DNA of 64,000 nt, taken from the NCBI GenBank assembly GCA_964354255.1, contig CAYGYX010000002.1, forward strand, positions 23,388 to 87,387, in the 5' to 3' direction. The DNA is from VGBK01 sp964354255 (GTDB taxonomy: Bacteria; Actinomycetota; Acidimicrobiia; Spongiisociales; UBA11373). The translations under genes were made by a program, and so were the position numbers. Below, piece by piece: positions 51,620 to 59,463 of the stretch; within the stretch, counting starts at the first letter, position 1, and each line of letters begins with the position of its first letter. The notes under the pieces are model-generated. The model did not search any database and was not told the DNA's origin. It saw nothing but the letters and a program-made list of their open reading frames with translations.

Positions 51620-52362
51620 ACCGCGGCGTGGGGATCGACGTCGGCGGTTCCGGGATCAAGGGCGCCGTCATCGACCTGGCGACGGGGGCGCTCGTCGGGA
51701 AACGGCGCAGGGTGGCCACGCCCAGCCCGTCGACGCCGCGGGCAGTGGCCACCTCGGTGGCCCGCCTCACCGCCCGGCTGGACTGGCAGGGCCCACTGGG
51801 CTGCACAGTGCCGTGCGTGGTGCAGAACGGCGTGGTGGGCACGGCCGCCAACGTCGACCACTCCTGGATAGGCACGGACGGGGCCGCTCTCATCTCCGCC
51901 GCGACCGGGCTCCCCACGACCCTCCTCAACGACGCCGACGCCGCCGGTATCGCCGAAATGCGCCTCGGGGCCGGCCGGGGGAGGAAGGGGGTAGTGCTCA
52001 TGCTCACCTTCGGCACGGGCATCGGCAGCGCCCTGTTCATCGACGGCCGGCTCGTGCCCAACACCGAATTGGGCCACCTGGTCATGTGGGGCGGCAGCGC
52101 CGAGCACCGGGCGGCGGCGAGCGCCAAGACGGCCGAGGGCCTCAGCTGGTCGAAGTGGGCCAAGCGCGTGGACAGGTACCTGGCGTACGTGGAGAACCTC
52201 TTCTGGCCCGACCTGCTGATCGTCGGTGGGGGAGTGAGCCGGGCGCATCAGAAGTGGCTCCCCCTGCTGCATGCCCGAGCCGAGATCATCCCGGCGCACT
52301 TCCGTAACAACGCGGGAATCATCGGCTCCGCCCTGGCGGCCGCCCAAGGAGAGACCCTGTGA
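51616..52362 (+). CDS. ppgK: Polyphosphate glucokinase
   Basis: 248 residues of the ROK/PPGK group: phosphate loop GIDVGGSGIKGAV, catalytic Asp in LNDADAAG, FGTGIGSALF and NTELGHLVMWG. The typical PPGK tail LSWSKWAKRVDRYLAYVE is complete. Phosphorylates glucose with polyphosphate or ATP. ATGA overlap with gcvPB. Confidence 0.93.
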   Translation: MNRGVGIDVGGSGIKGAVIDLATGALVGKRRRVATPSPSTPRAVATSVARLTARLDWQGPLGCTVPCVVQNGVVGTAANVDHSWIGTDGAALISAATGLPTTLLNDADAAGIAEMRLGAGRGRKGVVLMLTFGTGIGSALFIDGRLVPNTELGHLVMWGGSAEHRAAASAKTAEGLSWSKWAKRVDRYLAYVENLFWPDLLIVGGGVSRAHQKWLPLLHARAEIIPAHFRNNAGIIGSALAAAQGETL

Positions 52363-53180
52363 GCATCACCGACTACCTGCGCGCCGCCGATGGAACGCGG
52401 CTGCTGCTCAGGTCGTGGCCCGAGCCTGCCGAGCGCCGCGCCTCCATGCTGCTCATCCACGGGCTCGGGGAGCACTCCGGGCGCTACGAGCATGTCGGTG
52501 CTCACTTTGCCTCCACCGGGCTGGCCGTCTCTGCCCTCGACCTGCGCGGCTTCGGTGGTTCGGGAGGGAGGCGCGCCTTCGTCGCCTCCTTCGTGGATTA
52601 CCTCGAGGACCTTGAGCTCCCGGTGGAGGACATGCTCGGCAACCCGGCGCCGACGATCCTGTACGGGCACTCACTGGGGGGGTTGGTTGCCCTGGCCTAC
52701 GCCCTGTGGGGGCGACGCTCGCCCGACCTGCTGGTGCTCTCCGCCCCCACCCTGGAGGCGGCGGTGCCCGCCTGGAAGCGGCTGGCGGCGCGTCTCCTGG
52801 GCCGCCTGGCCCCGGCTGCCGCCCTCCCCAACGACATCCGGGGCGACCAGCTATCGGCCGACCCGGCCGTGGGGGAGGCCTACTTCGCCGACCCGCTCGT
52901 CGTCACCCGCACCACGGCCCGCCTCGGAGCCGAGTGGCTGAGGGCCATGGTGAAAGCCAGGGATGCCCTGGCCCAGCTGACCGTGCCCACCCTGGTCATC
53001 CACGGCAGCGACGACACCCTGGTGCCGCCCATGGCCAGCGAGCCCCTGGCTGCGGTCCCGGGGGTGCGGAGGGTGGTCCTCCCCGGGCTGCGCCATGAGT
53101 GCCACAACGAGGAGGGCGGGACCGTGGCGCTGACGGAGGTAGGCGCCTGGATCAACCGGCACCTGGCCGCGATGGCCTAA
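52359..53180 (+). CDS. Alpha/beta-hydrolase, monoacylglycerol-lipase type
   Basis: 273 residues. HGLGEHSGRYEHV, nucleophile elbow GHSLGG (Ser near 97), Asp in HGSDDTLVPP and His in LRHECHNE complete the triad; this is the Hydrolase_4 group. No signal peptide, so cytosolic. Its stop shares bases with that of the convergent adenosine deaminase. Confidence 0.88.
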   Translation: MSITDYLRAADGTRLLLRSWPEPAERRASMLLIHGLGEHSGRYEHVGAHFASTGLAVSALDLRGFGGSGGRRAFVASFVDYLEDLELPVEDMLGNPAPTILYGHSLGGLVALAYALWGRRSPDLLVLSAPTLEAAVPAWKRLAARLLGRLAPAAALPNDIRGDQLSADPAVGEAYFADPLVVTRTTARLGAEWLRAMVKARDALAQLTVPTLVIHGSDDTLVPPMASEPLAAVPGVRRVVLPGLRHECHNEEGGTVALTEVGAWINRHLAAMA

Positions 53181-54223
53181 GAGGCCGGGTAGCCGGCCAG
53201 CACCCGCTCTCGGGTCTCCTCGCGAGTGACGGCGTCACAGAAGGCGGCATCGACGGCCCGCAGGGTGGCCACCCGCAGGTCGGCCACGGCGAAGCCCTGA
53301 TGGGCCGCCACCACGGCGAACTCCCCGGTCATCGAGGTGCCGCTCATCAGCCGGTTATCCGGGTTGAGGGTCACGGCAAACCCGGACCGGTGCAGCAGCC
53401 CGACCGGGTGCGCCTCGATGCTGGGAAACGCCCGGGTGTGCAGGTTGGATGACGGGCACACCTCGAGGGTGATCCCCCCGGAGCGCACCCGCTCCGCCAC
53501 CGCTCCCATGCCCACCACCCGGCCGTCCCGGACCGTCAGGTCCTCCACCAGCCGCACCCCGTGGCCGAGGCGCTCCGCCCCGCAACCCAGGGCATCGGCA
53601 ATGCTCGCCACCCCGTCTCCCTCCCCGGCGTGCAGGGTAAGGTGCAGGCCGGCCGCCTGGGCCGCCCGGCAGGCGGCACGGTGCGCCGAGGCGGGGAACC
53701 CTGCTTCGGGGCCGGCCAGATCGAAGGCGACCACCCCCCGCCCGGCGAACCGGGCGGCGGCCGCGGCCACCTCGACCGAATCGTTGTCCTGACGCAGGGC
53801 ATCGACGATCAAGAAAGCGGCGATGCCGGCACGTCGCCTTCCCGCCGCCACCCCGGCGAGGACCGCGTCCAGGACCTGAGGGAGGGTCAGCCCCTTCTCC
53901 CGGTGCAGCATGGGCGCGAAGCGGATCTCGGCGTACACCGCCCCGTCGGAGGCCAGGTCGAGCACCGCCTCGCAGGCCACCCGCTCCAGGGCCTCGCGCG
54001 TCTGCATGACGGCCACGGTCTGGCGGAAGGCCTCCAGGTAGCGCGGCAGCGAGCGCGACTCACCCTGGAAGAACCAACGCCGAAGGAAAGCTAGGTCGGT
54101 GCTGGGCAGCCCCTCGTAGCCGGCCGCCTCGGCCAGGTCCAGCACGGTCTCCGGGCGCAGGCCCCCGTCGAGGTGGTCGTGGAGCACCACCTTGGGTAGA
54201 CGCTGCAGCGCGGCCCGGTCCAT
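53177..54223 (-). CDS. add: Adenosine deaminase
   Basis: 348 residues. Zinc/catalytic motifs: LPKVVLHDHLDGGLRP (metal HxH), LHAGEG, RLGHGV and NPDNRLMSGTS. Converts adenosine to inosine; with hpt it forms a purine-salvage capability. ATG 54223 is preceded by a TAGCCT element, and the larger open frame upstream only shadows the GNAT gene. Confidence 0.92.
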   Translation of the reverse strand: MDRAALQRLPKVVLHDHLDGGLRPETVLDLAEAAGYEGLPSTDLAFLRRWFFQGESRSLPRYLEAFRQTVAVMQTREALERVACEAVLDLASDGAVYAEIRFAPMLHREKGLTLPQVLDAVLAGVAAGRRRAGIAAFLIVDALRQDNDSVEVAAAAARFAGRGVVAFDLAGPEAGFPASAHRAACRAAQAAGLHLTLHAGEGDGVASIADALGCGAERLGHGVRLVEDLTVRDGRVVGMGAVAERVRSGGITLEVCPSSNLHTRAFPSIEAHPVGLLHRSGFAVTLNPDNRLMSGTSMTGEFAVVAAHQGFAVADLRVATLRAVDAAFCDAVTREETRERVLAGYPAS

Positions 54224-54231
54224 GGGAGGGC

Positions 54232-54237
54232 AGGCTA
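54232..54237 (-). promoter_or_regulatory. -10 element of add, leaderless geometry
   Basis: TAGCCT on the minus strand, eight bases before ATG 54223. Lies just after the stop-distal side of the GNAT gene, so add has its own promoter. Confidence 0.45.
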
Positions 54238-54248
54238 GTGGCCCCCGC

Positions 54249-54722
54249 TCAGCCGGGAGGCAGCCACCAGCGCCGTTCCACGGCCTGCTCGCCGAACAGC
54301 GTGGTCGGCAGGATCTCGCCCGGTACGAAGCCCTGTGCCTCCAGGTACCCCTCCACCGGCAGGCAGCCGAGGAGCACATCGGCCGAGACCGGCAGGTCCG
54401 GCGCGAGGCCTCGCACCGCCTCGAGCAGGCGGGCCGCCAATCCCGCGTGCCGGTCCTCCGGGTCGGTGGCCAGGGCCGCCAGCCGCAGGTGATCTCCTTC
54501 CACGGAAGCGTCGGCGAACCCGAGGAGGCGGCCGGCCTCCTCGACCACCAGGACCCCACCCGACAGCAGCCGGCGGCGCAGCGGCCCGGGGGAGAAGTCG
54601 CGGCGGAGCAGCGCCGAGATGGTCGCCGGGTCGAGAAGCCCGGAGTAGGCGTCCCAGTGAGCGGCGTCCGCCACCCGGCCGATGGCCATCAGATCGCCCC
54701 TGCCCGCCCTGCGCACCTCCAC
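54249..54722 (-). CDS. GNAT-family N-acetyltransferase
   Basis: 157 residues with VEVRRAGRGDLMAIGRV at the start, GGVLVVEEAGRLLGFADAS, and the acetyl-CoA segment LAALATDPEDRHAGLAARLL (Q/R-x-x-G-x-G/A type). Substrate unknown. The GTG start is defended by TAGGTT seven bases upstream; the frame upstream is unlike a protein. Confidence 0.8.
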   Translation of the reverse strand: MEVRRAGRGDLMAIGRVADAAHWDAYSGLLDPATISALLRRDFSPGPLRRRLLSGGVLVVEEAGRLLGFADASVEGDHLRLAALATDPEDRHAGLAARLLEAVRGLAPDLPVSADVLLGCLPVEGYLEAQGFVPGEILPTTLFGEQAVERRWWLPPG

Positions 54723-54729
54723 GGTAGGC

Positions 54730-54735
54730 AACCTA
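54730..54735 (-). promoter_or_regulatory. -10 element of the GNAT gene
   Basis: TAGGTT on the minus strand, seven bases before GTG 54722. Confidence 0.45.
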
Positions 54736-54760
54736 CACCTCGCGCCGAGCCCGTGGCCGG

Positions 54761-55357
54761 GTGCCGCCGGTGCCGACTTCCTACACTTCGGGAGGCGTCT
54801 TTCTGGAGGATGGGCTGCAGCACGCCGAAGACCCCCCCGGGCTGATCGGCCGGGCAGAAGAACCCCGTTCGACCGAGGAGCGGCTGACTGCGGCTCTCGA
54901 GGCCCTGGCCGCCCGCGATGGGCTCCTGGCGGAGCGGGCACGCCGGCTAGTGGCCCTGGAGGATGCCGCCGCCCGGCTCAGCGCGGCCACCGCCCGCCTC
55001 GAGGCGGCCGCGAGCGACCTGGCGGCCCTGCGCCTAGCCCGCCGGGGCGAGTTGGCCGAGCGCGATCGGCGCATCGCCCAACTCGAACACGGCCTCATCG
55101 AGGCGCGGCGCGCCGCCGAGGCGTTGGGGAATGCCCCCGACGACCTCAAGCGGATAAAGGGCATCGGGCCGGTGATCGAAGCCCTGCTGCACAGCATCGG
55201 CATCGACGCCTTCCAGCAGGTCGCCGCCTTGTCGCAGGGGGAACTGCAGCGAGTAGGGGACTTGTTGGGCTCGTTCCGAGGGCGGATTCAACGGGACAGG
55301 TGGGTTGAACAAGCAGCGGAACTGGCTGGCGGCGAACGGCGCACCCCCATCGCCTAG
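54761..55357 (+). CDS. Coiled-coil protein with C-terminal helix-hairpin-helix domain
   Basis: 198 residues from GTG 54761, but the start is uncertain: TACACT at 54782-54787 would exclude it, and no standard codon follows in frame before the coiled coil. Residues about 38-122 are a long Ala/Arg/Glu-rich coiled coil. The C-terminal ~65 residues hold DDLKRIKGIGPVIEALL, a helix-hairpin-helix of the kind appended to ribosomal or nuclease-like proteins in actinobacteria. May bind nucleic acid. Function unknown. Confidence 0.65.
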   Translation: MPPVPTSYTSGGVFLEDGLQHAEDPPGLIGRAEEPRSTEERLTAALEALAARDGLLAERARRLVALEDAAARLSAATARLEAAASDLAALRLARRGELAERDRRIAQLEHGLIEARRAAEALGNAPDDLKRIKGIGPVIEALLHSIGIDAFQQVAALSQGELQRVGDLLGSFRGRIQRDRWVEQAAELAGGERRTPIA

Positions 55358-55410
55358 GCCGGTCGGGCGGCGCGGCCATCCCCCCTGGGCGGAGCCTGGT
55401 GGCGAGACGC

Positions 55411-55416
55411 TATGAT
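55411..55416 (+). promoter_or_regulatory. -10 element of the sulfur-relay operon
   Basis: TATGAT (one mismatch to TATAAT) ends eight bases before GTG 55425, so the regulator is probably translated leaderless. Confidence 0.5.
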
Positions 55417-55424
55417 GCATAGTC

Positions 55425-56234
55425 GTGTATGAGATGCGTCAGCCTGCAGGAGATGCGGCACCCCACGCCAACTTGCTCACTACCCGTGACGTCCAGAGCC
55501 TCATCAAGGTCGACCGCTCGACCATCTACCGAATGGCCGAGGACGGGCGCCTGCCGGCCATCAAAGTGGGCCGTCAGTGGCGCTTCCCGGAGGACCGCCT
55601 CCACGAATGGTTGCATCGCCACGAATCGGAGCCCGCGGTCTCGGTTGCCGACACCGTGGCACCTCTGCGTGACCTCATCGCCCCGGAGTCCATGCAGGCA
55701 CTCACCGGCCTGCTCGGCGACCTCCTCGGTGTCATGGTCCTGGTCACCGACATGGCCGGCCACCCCCTCGCCGAGGTTGGGAATCCATGCGGGCTGTTCG
55801 CCGCCGCTCACCGCCATCCGGGAGTCATGCAACGCTGCATCCTCGGCTGGCGCGAGATGGCCGACGAGCCCGACATGGAACCGCATTGGAAGCCCACCCC
55901 GCTCGGCTTCCTGTGCGCCCGCACCCTGGTCCGCGTGGGAGACCAACTGAAGGGCATGGTGCTGGCGGGGGGGATCGCCCCGGTCGCCTGGCCCCCCGGG
56001 GCCGCCGAGGTGAAGCGCCTGGCGGCCGACCTCGGCGTCCCCGCCGATGTGGTGGGTGAGCACATCGACGACGTCTACCGGCTGGATTCACAGGAGCAGG
56101 AGCGAGTACTGCGCCTGCTGCCGCGCCTGGGTGCCTTCCTCTCCCGCCTCGCCGGAGACAACGGTCTCAGGGGAGGGCGTGCCTGGACGGGGCCGCCCCC
56201 GTACCGCAAGCCACTGCAAAGGAGCGAATGGTGA
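55425..56234 (+). CDS. Excisionase-type HTH regulator with PocR sensory domain
   Basis: 269 residues. An MerR-like/excisionase DNA-binding domain (about 18-64; TTRDVQSLIKVDRSTIYRMAED and KVGRQWRFPEDRLHEWL) is joined to a PocR ligand-binding domain (about 80-245). PocR-domain cysteines are seen in GNPCGLF, MQRCIL and GFLCARTL. PocR domains sense small ligands and are often redox or metal linked. It overlaps the SQR gene, so it most likely regulates the operon it heads. Confidence 0.82.
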   Translation: MYEMRQPAGDAAPHANLLTTRDVQSLIKVDRSTIYRMAEDGRLPAIKVGRQWRFPEDRLHEWLHRHESEPAVSVADTVAPLRDLIAPESMQALTGLLGDLLGVMVLVTDMAGHPLAEVGNPCGLFAAAHRHPGVMQRCILGWREMADEPDMEPHWKPTPLGFLCARTLVRVGDQLKGMVLAGGIAPVAWPPGAAEVKRLAADLGVPADVVGEHIDDVYRLDSQEQERVLRLLPRLGAFLSRLAGDNGLRGGRAWTGPPPYRKPLQRSEW

Positions 56235-57466
56235 AGAAGCTGTTGGTACTCGGGGCCGGGACTGCCGGGACCATGGTGGTGAACAAGCTCCGGCCCCGCC
56301 TCGATCCCGGCGAATGGCAGATCACCGTCGTCGACCAGACCCCCTGCCACTACTACCAGCCGGGGTTCCTCTTCATCCCCTTCGGCATCTACCGCGCCCA
56401 GGACGTCCAGAAGCCGCGGCGCGACTTCATCCCCGCCGGCGTGGACATCGACCTATCGGCCATCGAGTCGATCGACACCGCCCGCCAGCGGGTCGCCCTC
56501 GCCGGTGGCCGGCATCTGGATTACGACTACCTGGTGGTGGCCACCGGCACCCATCCCACCCCGGCGCAGACCCCCGGCCTCGATGGGGAGGCCATGGGGG
56601 ACACGATCCATCACTACTACTCGCTGAGTGGGGCCGTCGCCCTGTACGAGCGGCTGAAGACCTGGGAGGGGGGGCGCCTGGTCATCAACATCATGGAGAC
56701 CCCCTTCAAGTGCCCGGTGGCCCCGCTCGAGTTCACCTTCCTCGCCGACTGGTGGTTCCACGAACGCGGCATCAGGGATCGAGTCGAGATCGTGTTCGCC
56801 ACACCCCTGGGAGAGGTCTTCACCAAGCCCGTGGCCGCCCGCCACCTCTCCCACCTCCTGGACGGGAAGGGGGTCACGGTCGAGACCGACTTCTACGTGG
56901 AGCGCGTCGACGCCGATCGCAACACCCTGGTGTCCTACGACGAGCGGGAGCTCCCTTACGACCTGCTGGTCACCGTGCCGGTGAACATGGGGGCCGAGGT
57001 GATCGCCCGCTCCGGGCTCGGGGACGAGCTCAACCACATACCGGTCGACAAGGGCACCTTCCTCTCGCCGGAGCACGCCAACCTCTTCGCCCTTGGCGAC
57101 GCCGCCGCCCTGCCCACCTCCAAGGCCGGCTCGGTGGCCCACTTCGCCGTGGAGGGATTCGCCGAGAACTTCCCCCGATACGTCGAGGGCCTTCCCATGC
57201 TGGAGCAGTTCGACGGACACGCCAACTGCTTCATCGAGTCCGGTTTCGGCAAGGGCCTGCTCATCGACTTCAACTACGACACCGAGCCTCTGCCCGGCAA
57301 GTACCCCCTCCCGGGAATCGGTCCCTTCTCCCTGCTCCAGGAGACGGTCACCAACCACTGGGGGAAGATGATGTTCCGCTGGGTCTACTGGAACATGCTG
57401 CTGCGGGGCCGCGAGCTTCCCCTCCCGGCCGAGATGAGCATGTACGGCAAGGAGCTGAGACCATGA
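56228..57466 (+). CDS. Sulfide:quinone oxidoreductase-like flavoprotein
   Basis: 412 residues with an N-terminal FAD loop VLGAGTAGTMVVNKL (7-21), a second dinucleotide segment and the FAD-binding NLFALGDAAALP (286-297). Three cysteines, C40, C162 (in FKCPVAPLEF) and C334, sit in the order expected for SQR; C162 and C334 are the redox pair candidates. A C-terminal amphipathic helix (about 375-400) may attach to the membrane. Expected to oxidise sulfide or persulfide and reduce quinone. AAAGGAG precedes the ATG. Overlaps DUF1641 by four bases. Confidence 0.85.
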   Translation: MVKKLLVLGAGTAGTMVVNKLRPRLDPGEWQITVVDQTPCHYYQPGFLFIPFGIYRAQDVQKPRRDFIPAGVDIDLSAIESIDTARQRVALAGGRHLDYDYLVVATGTHPTPAQTPGLDGEAMGDTIHHYYSLSGAVALYERLKTWEGGRLVINIMETPFKCPVAPLEFTFLADWWFHERGIRDRVEIVFATPLGEVFTKPVAARHLSHLLDGKGVTVETDFYVERVDADRNTLVSYDERELPYDLLVTVPVNMGAEVIARSGLGDELNHIPVDKGTFLSPEHANLFALGDAAALPTSKAGSVAHFAVEGFAENFPRYVEGLPMLEQFDGHANCFIESGFGKGLLIDFNYDTEPLPGKYPLPGIGPFSLLQETVTNHWGKMMFRWVYWNMLLRGRELPLPAEMSMYGKELRP

Positions 57467-58173
57467 CCACGGTAGTGGCCGAAGACCGCCTGGGCGCCCT
57501 CGAAGCCAAGCTCGATGCCCTGTCCCACCAGCTGGACTACGTCGCCGCCTCCCTGCGCGAGCAGGAGGTCCGTCGCGGCCGCTGGGACGAGCTCCGCCGT
57601 GAGCTGGCCCCGATAACCGGCGAGGCGCTTGAGCTCGTGAGCCGGGAGCTCGACGACGTGCGCGCCTTCGTCGAGCCGTCCGGCCTGCTGCGGATGCTGA
57701 AGCGTGTCCTGCGCGATCTTCCCTTCCTGGAGGCCCTACTCGATCAGGTGGAGAGCCTCTCCCAGCTCGGGGCCGACCTCTCGCCGCTGGGTCGAGAGGT
57801 CCTCATGGCGGCCATGGGCAGCCTCGCCCACTTGGAGGAGCGGGGCTACTTCGCCTTCGTCAAGGGTGCTAGAGGGCTCATGGACGAGTTGGTGGCCGGC
57901 CTCGGTGAGGAGGATCTGCGGAAGCTGGGGGAGAGTGTCGCCCCCGCCGTGCAGGCGCTGAAGGAACTGGCGCACCCCGAGGTGATGCACCTGCTGCAGG
58001 ACGTGGCCGTCCAGTTGCGGCGGCCCCCGGCGGAAGACAAAGGCCTCCTCCGCTTGTTGTGGCAGATGCGCCGCCCCCGGGCGCGTCGCGGCCTGGCACG
58101 CGCGCTGGGCCTCCTCGAAGCCCTGGGCGGCGAACCCGGCGAAGCGCCGGCCACCCCGTCGGCCCATCAATGA
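57463..58173 (+). CDS. DUF1641-family protein
   Basis: 236 residues, helical, without cysteine or membrane segment. The central part (LLRMLKRVLRDLPFLEALLDQ and the AMGSLAHLEERGYFAF segment) fits DUF1641, which is found beside SQR-like oxidoreductases in several phyla. It begins with a coiled coil (about 10-45). Probably an accessory or scaffolding subunit for the flavoprotein; biochemical function unknown. Confidence 0.75.
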   Translation: MTTVVAEDRLGALEAKLDALSHQLDYVAASLREQEVRRGRWDELRRELAPITGEALELVSRELDDVRAFVEPSGLLRMLKRVLRDLPFLEALLDQVESLSQLGADLSPLGREVLMAAMGSLAHLEERGYFAFVKGARGLMDELVAGLGEEDLRKLGESVAPAVQALKELAHPEVMHLLQDVAVQLRRPPAEDKGLLRLLWQMRRPRARRGLARALGLLEALGGEPGEAPATPSAHQ

Positions 58174-58202
58174 CGATCATCCAGCAAAGGAGACGAGCCA
58201 AC

Positions 58203-58520
58203 ATGCCCACCGCCACCATCGCCGGTCGTGAGGTCCACCTCAACGACGAGGGATTCATGACCGAGCCCGACGAGTGGAGCGAGGAGATCGCCGCCTTCCT
58301 GGCCCGCCAGATCGGCATCGACCCGCTGACCGAAGAGCACTGGAAGGTGATCCGCTTCCTGCGCAGCGACTTCACCGACCAGGGGGAGACCGCCACCCTG
58401 CGCCGGGTGTCCACCATGGCCGGGGTGGCGACGAAGGACCTGTACGGGCTGTTCTCGGGCAAGCCGGCCCGCAAGATGGCCTACATCGCCGGGCTGCCCA
58501 AGCCCAAGGGCTGTGTCTAG
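58203..58520 (+). CDS. DsrC/TusE-family sulfur carrier
   Basis: 105 residues. The C-terminal arm AGLPKPKGCV holds the conserved penultimate cysteine C104. The second DsrC cysteine, eleven residues earlier, is Ala (A93), so the protein is TusE-like: it can carry a persulfide but cannot form the DsrC trisulfide. DEWSEEIAAFLA and LTEEHWKVIRFLR are core helices. AAAGGAGA precedes the ATG. Confidence 0.88.
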   Translation: MPTATIAGREVHLNDEGFMTEPDEWSEEIAAFLARQIGIDPLTEEHWKVIRFLRSDFTDQGETATLRRVSTMAGVATKDLYGLFSGKPARKMAYIAGLPKPKGCV

Positions 58521-58544
58521 GACCGGATCGAAGGGAGCCGAGCA

Positions 58545-59072
58545 ATGACCACCGAGAGCGGGGGCTTCGTCGCCCCCAAGTTCGATGCCGACACCGGGCG
58601 CAAGCTCGCCATCATCTGCTCGAAGGGCACCCTCGACATGGCGTACCCGGGCCTCATCATGGGCAACGGTGCCGTGCAGGAAGGCATCGAGCTGCACCTC
58701 TTCTTCACCTTCTGGGGCCTGGACATCATTCGCAACAAGACCGTCGACAAGCTGACCATGACCCCGGTGGGGAACACGGCGATGCGCATGGGGAGCACCT
58801 CGCTCGCCATGCCGCAGACCCTGGGGGCTCTCCCCGGCATGAGCAGCATGGCCAGCTGGATGATGCGCGGGAAGATCAAGGGCCTCGGCGTGCCCCCGGT
58901 ACACGAGTTCCTGACCCAGATCTTCGATGCCGGCGGGCACCTGTGGGCCTGCCGAATGTCGGTCGACATGATGAAGCTCACCAAGGACGACTTCGTCGAC
59001 GAGGTGGAGGGCATCATCAACGTCGCCGAGTTCCTGGAGCTGAGCCGGGGGGCCCAGATCATCTTCGTCTGA
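58545..59072 (+). CDS. DsrE-family protein, DsrE2 type
   Basis: 175 residues. LAIICSKGTLDMAYPGLIMG and LHLFFTFWGLDIIR are DsrE2 signatures; C25 is the likely sulfur-binding residue and C136 lies in LWACRMSVDMMKL. DsrE2 proteins often contain hydrophobic segments and pass sulfane sulfur from rhodanese or SQR to TusA/DsrC-like carriers. Last gene of the operon; a strong hairpin follows. Confidence 0.88.
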   Translation: MTTESGGFVAPKFDADTGRKLAIICSKGTLDMAYPGLIMGNGAVQEGIELHLFFTFWGLDIIRNKTVDKLTMTPVGNTAMRMGSTSLAMPQTLGALPGMSSMASWMMRGKIKGLGVPPVHEFLTQIFDAGGHLWACRMSVDMMKLTKDDFVDEVEGIINVAEFLELSRGAQIIFV

Positions 59073-59088
59073 TTCGACATCGCAGCGC

Positions 59089-59116
59089 CGGGCCGCCGCT
59101 TCCGGGCGGCGGCCCG
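59089..59116. terminator. Hairpin at the end of the sulfur-relay operon
   Basis: Perfect 11-bp stem CGGGCCGCCGC/GCGGCGGCCCG with a six-base loop, 17 bases after the dsrE2 stop; no T-tract. Lies between convergent genes. Confidence 0.55.
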
Positions 59117-59122
59117 CTCGCG

Positions 59123-59323
59123 TCAGGCCAACTGGAAGGGCGCTTCCCCCGGCGGTCCGACGCGCTCGCGCTCGAGCAGCCCACGGGCCAGGTCGATCGC
59201 CTCTTCTCCTTCCCCGAGTCGGTAGGCCACCGGGCACTCGGCCCACCCTGCCAGCCGCGTCGGCGTCACCCGGTCGTGCTCGACCAGGAGAGCGGCGAGG
59301 GCGTCGGTCCACAGCCAGGCCAC
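59123..59323 (-). CDS. Hypothetical protein, 66 residues
   Basis: GTG-started frame beginning MAWLWTDALAALLVEHDRVT. Amino-acid content is plausible (hydrophobic helix, then charged) but no family is recognised and no leaderless-type promoter sits at the start. It fills the gap between the sulfur operon and the UPF0104 gene; coding status moderate. Confidence 0.4.
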   Translation of the reverse strand: MAWLWTDALAALLVEHDRVTPTRLAGWAECPVAYRLGEGEEAIDLARGLLERERVGPPGEAPFQLA

Positions 59324-59370
59324 GGTGGTCTCCCGCAGGGCTAGGGGGCAGCCTCACCGTACCCGCCCCG

Positions 59371-59463
59371 TCAAGCGGCTCTCACCTGGGCAAACACCGT
59401 GTTGTGGTTCGCGTTGACGACCGCCTCAAGCAGGCGCGGCCGCTCCGGCTCGAGGCCGATCAG
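59371..59463 (-). CDS. Possible 30-residue peptide after the UPF0104 gene
   Basis: A frame starting CTG that overlaps the UPF0104 stop as CTGA and ends NHNTVFAQVRAA. Codon third positions are almost all G or C. No standard start codon exists in the frame here, so this is tentative. Confidence 0.25.
   Translation of the reverse strand: MIGLEPERPRLLEAVVNANHNTVFAQVRAA

Noticed and set aside
54782..54845. 11-codon uORF (ATG 54810) ending CTGA before the coiled-coil gene
   Set aside because: GGAGG directly abuts the ATG and the CTG start has no homology support; kept only as a note on start uncertainty.
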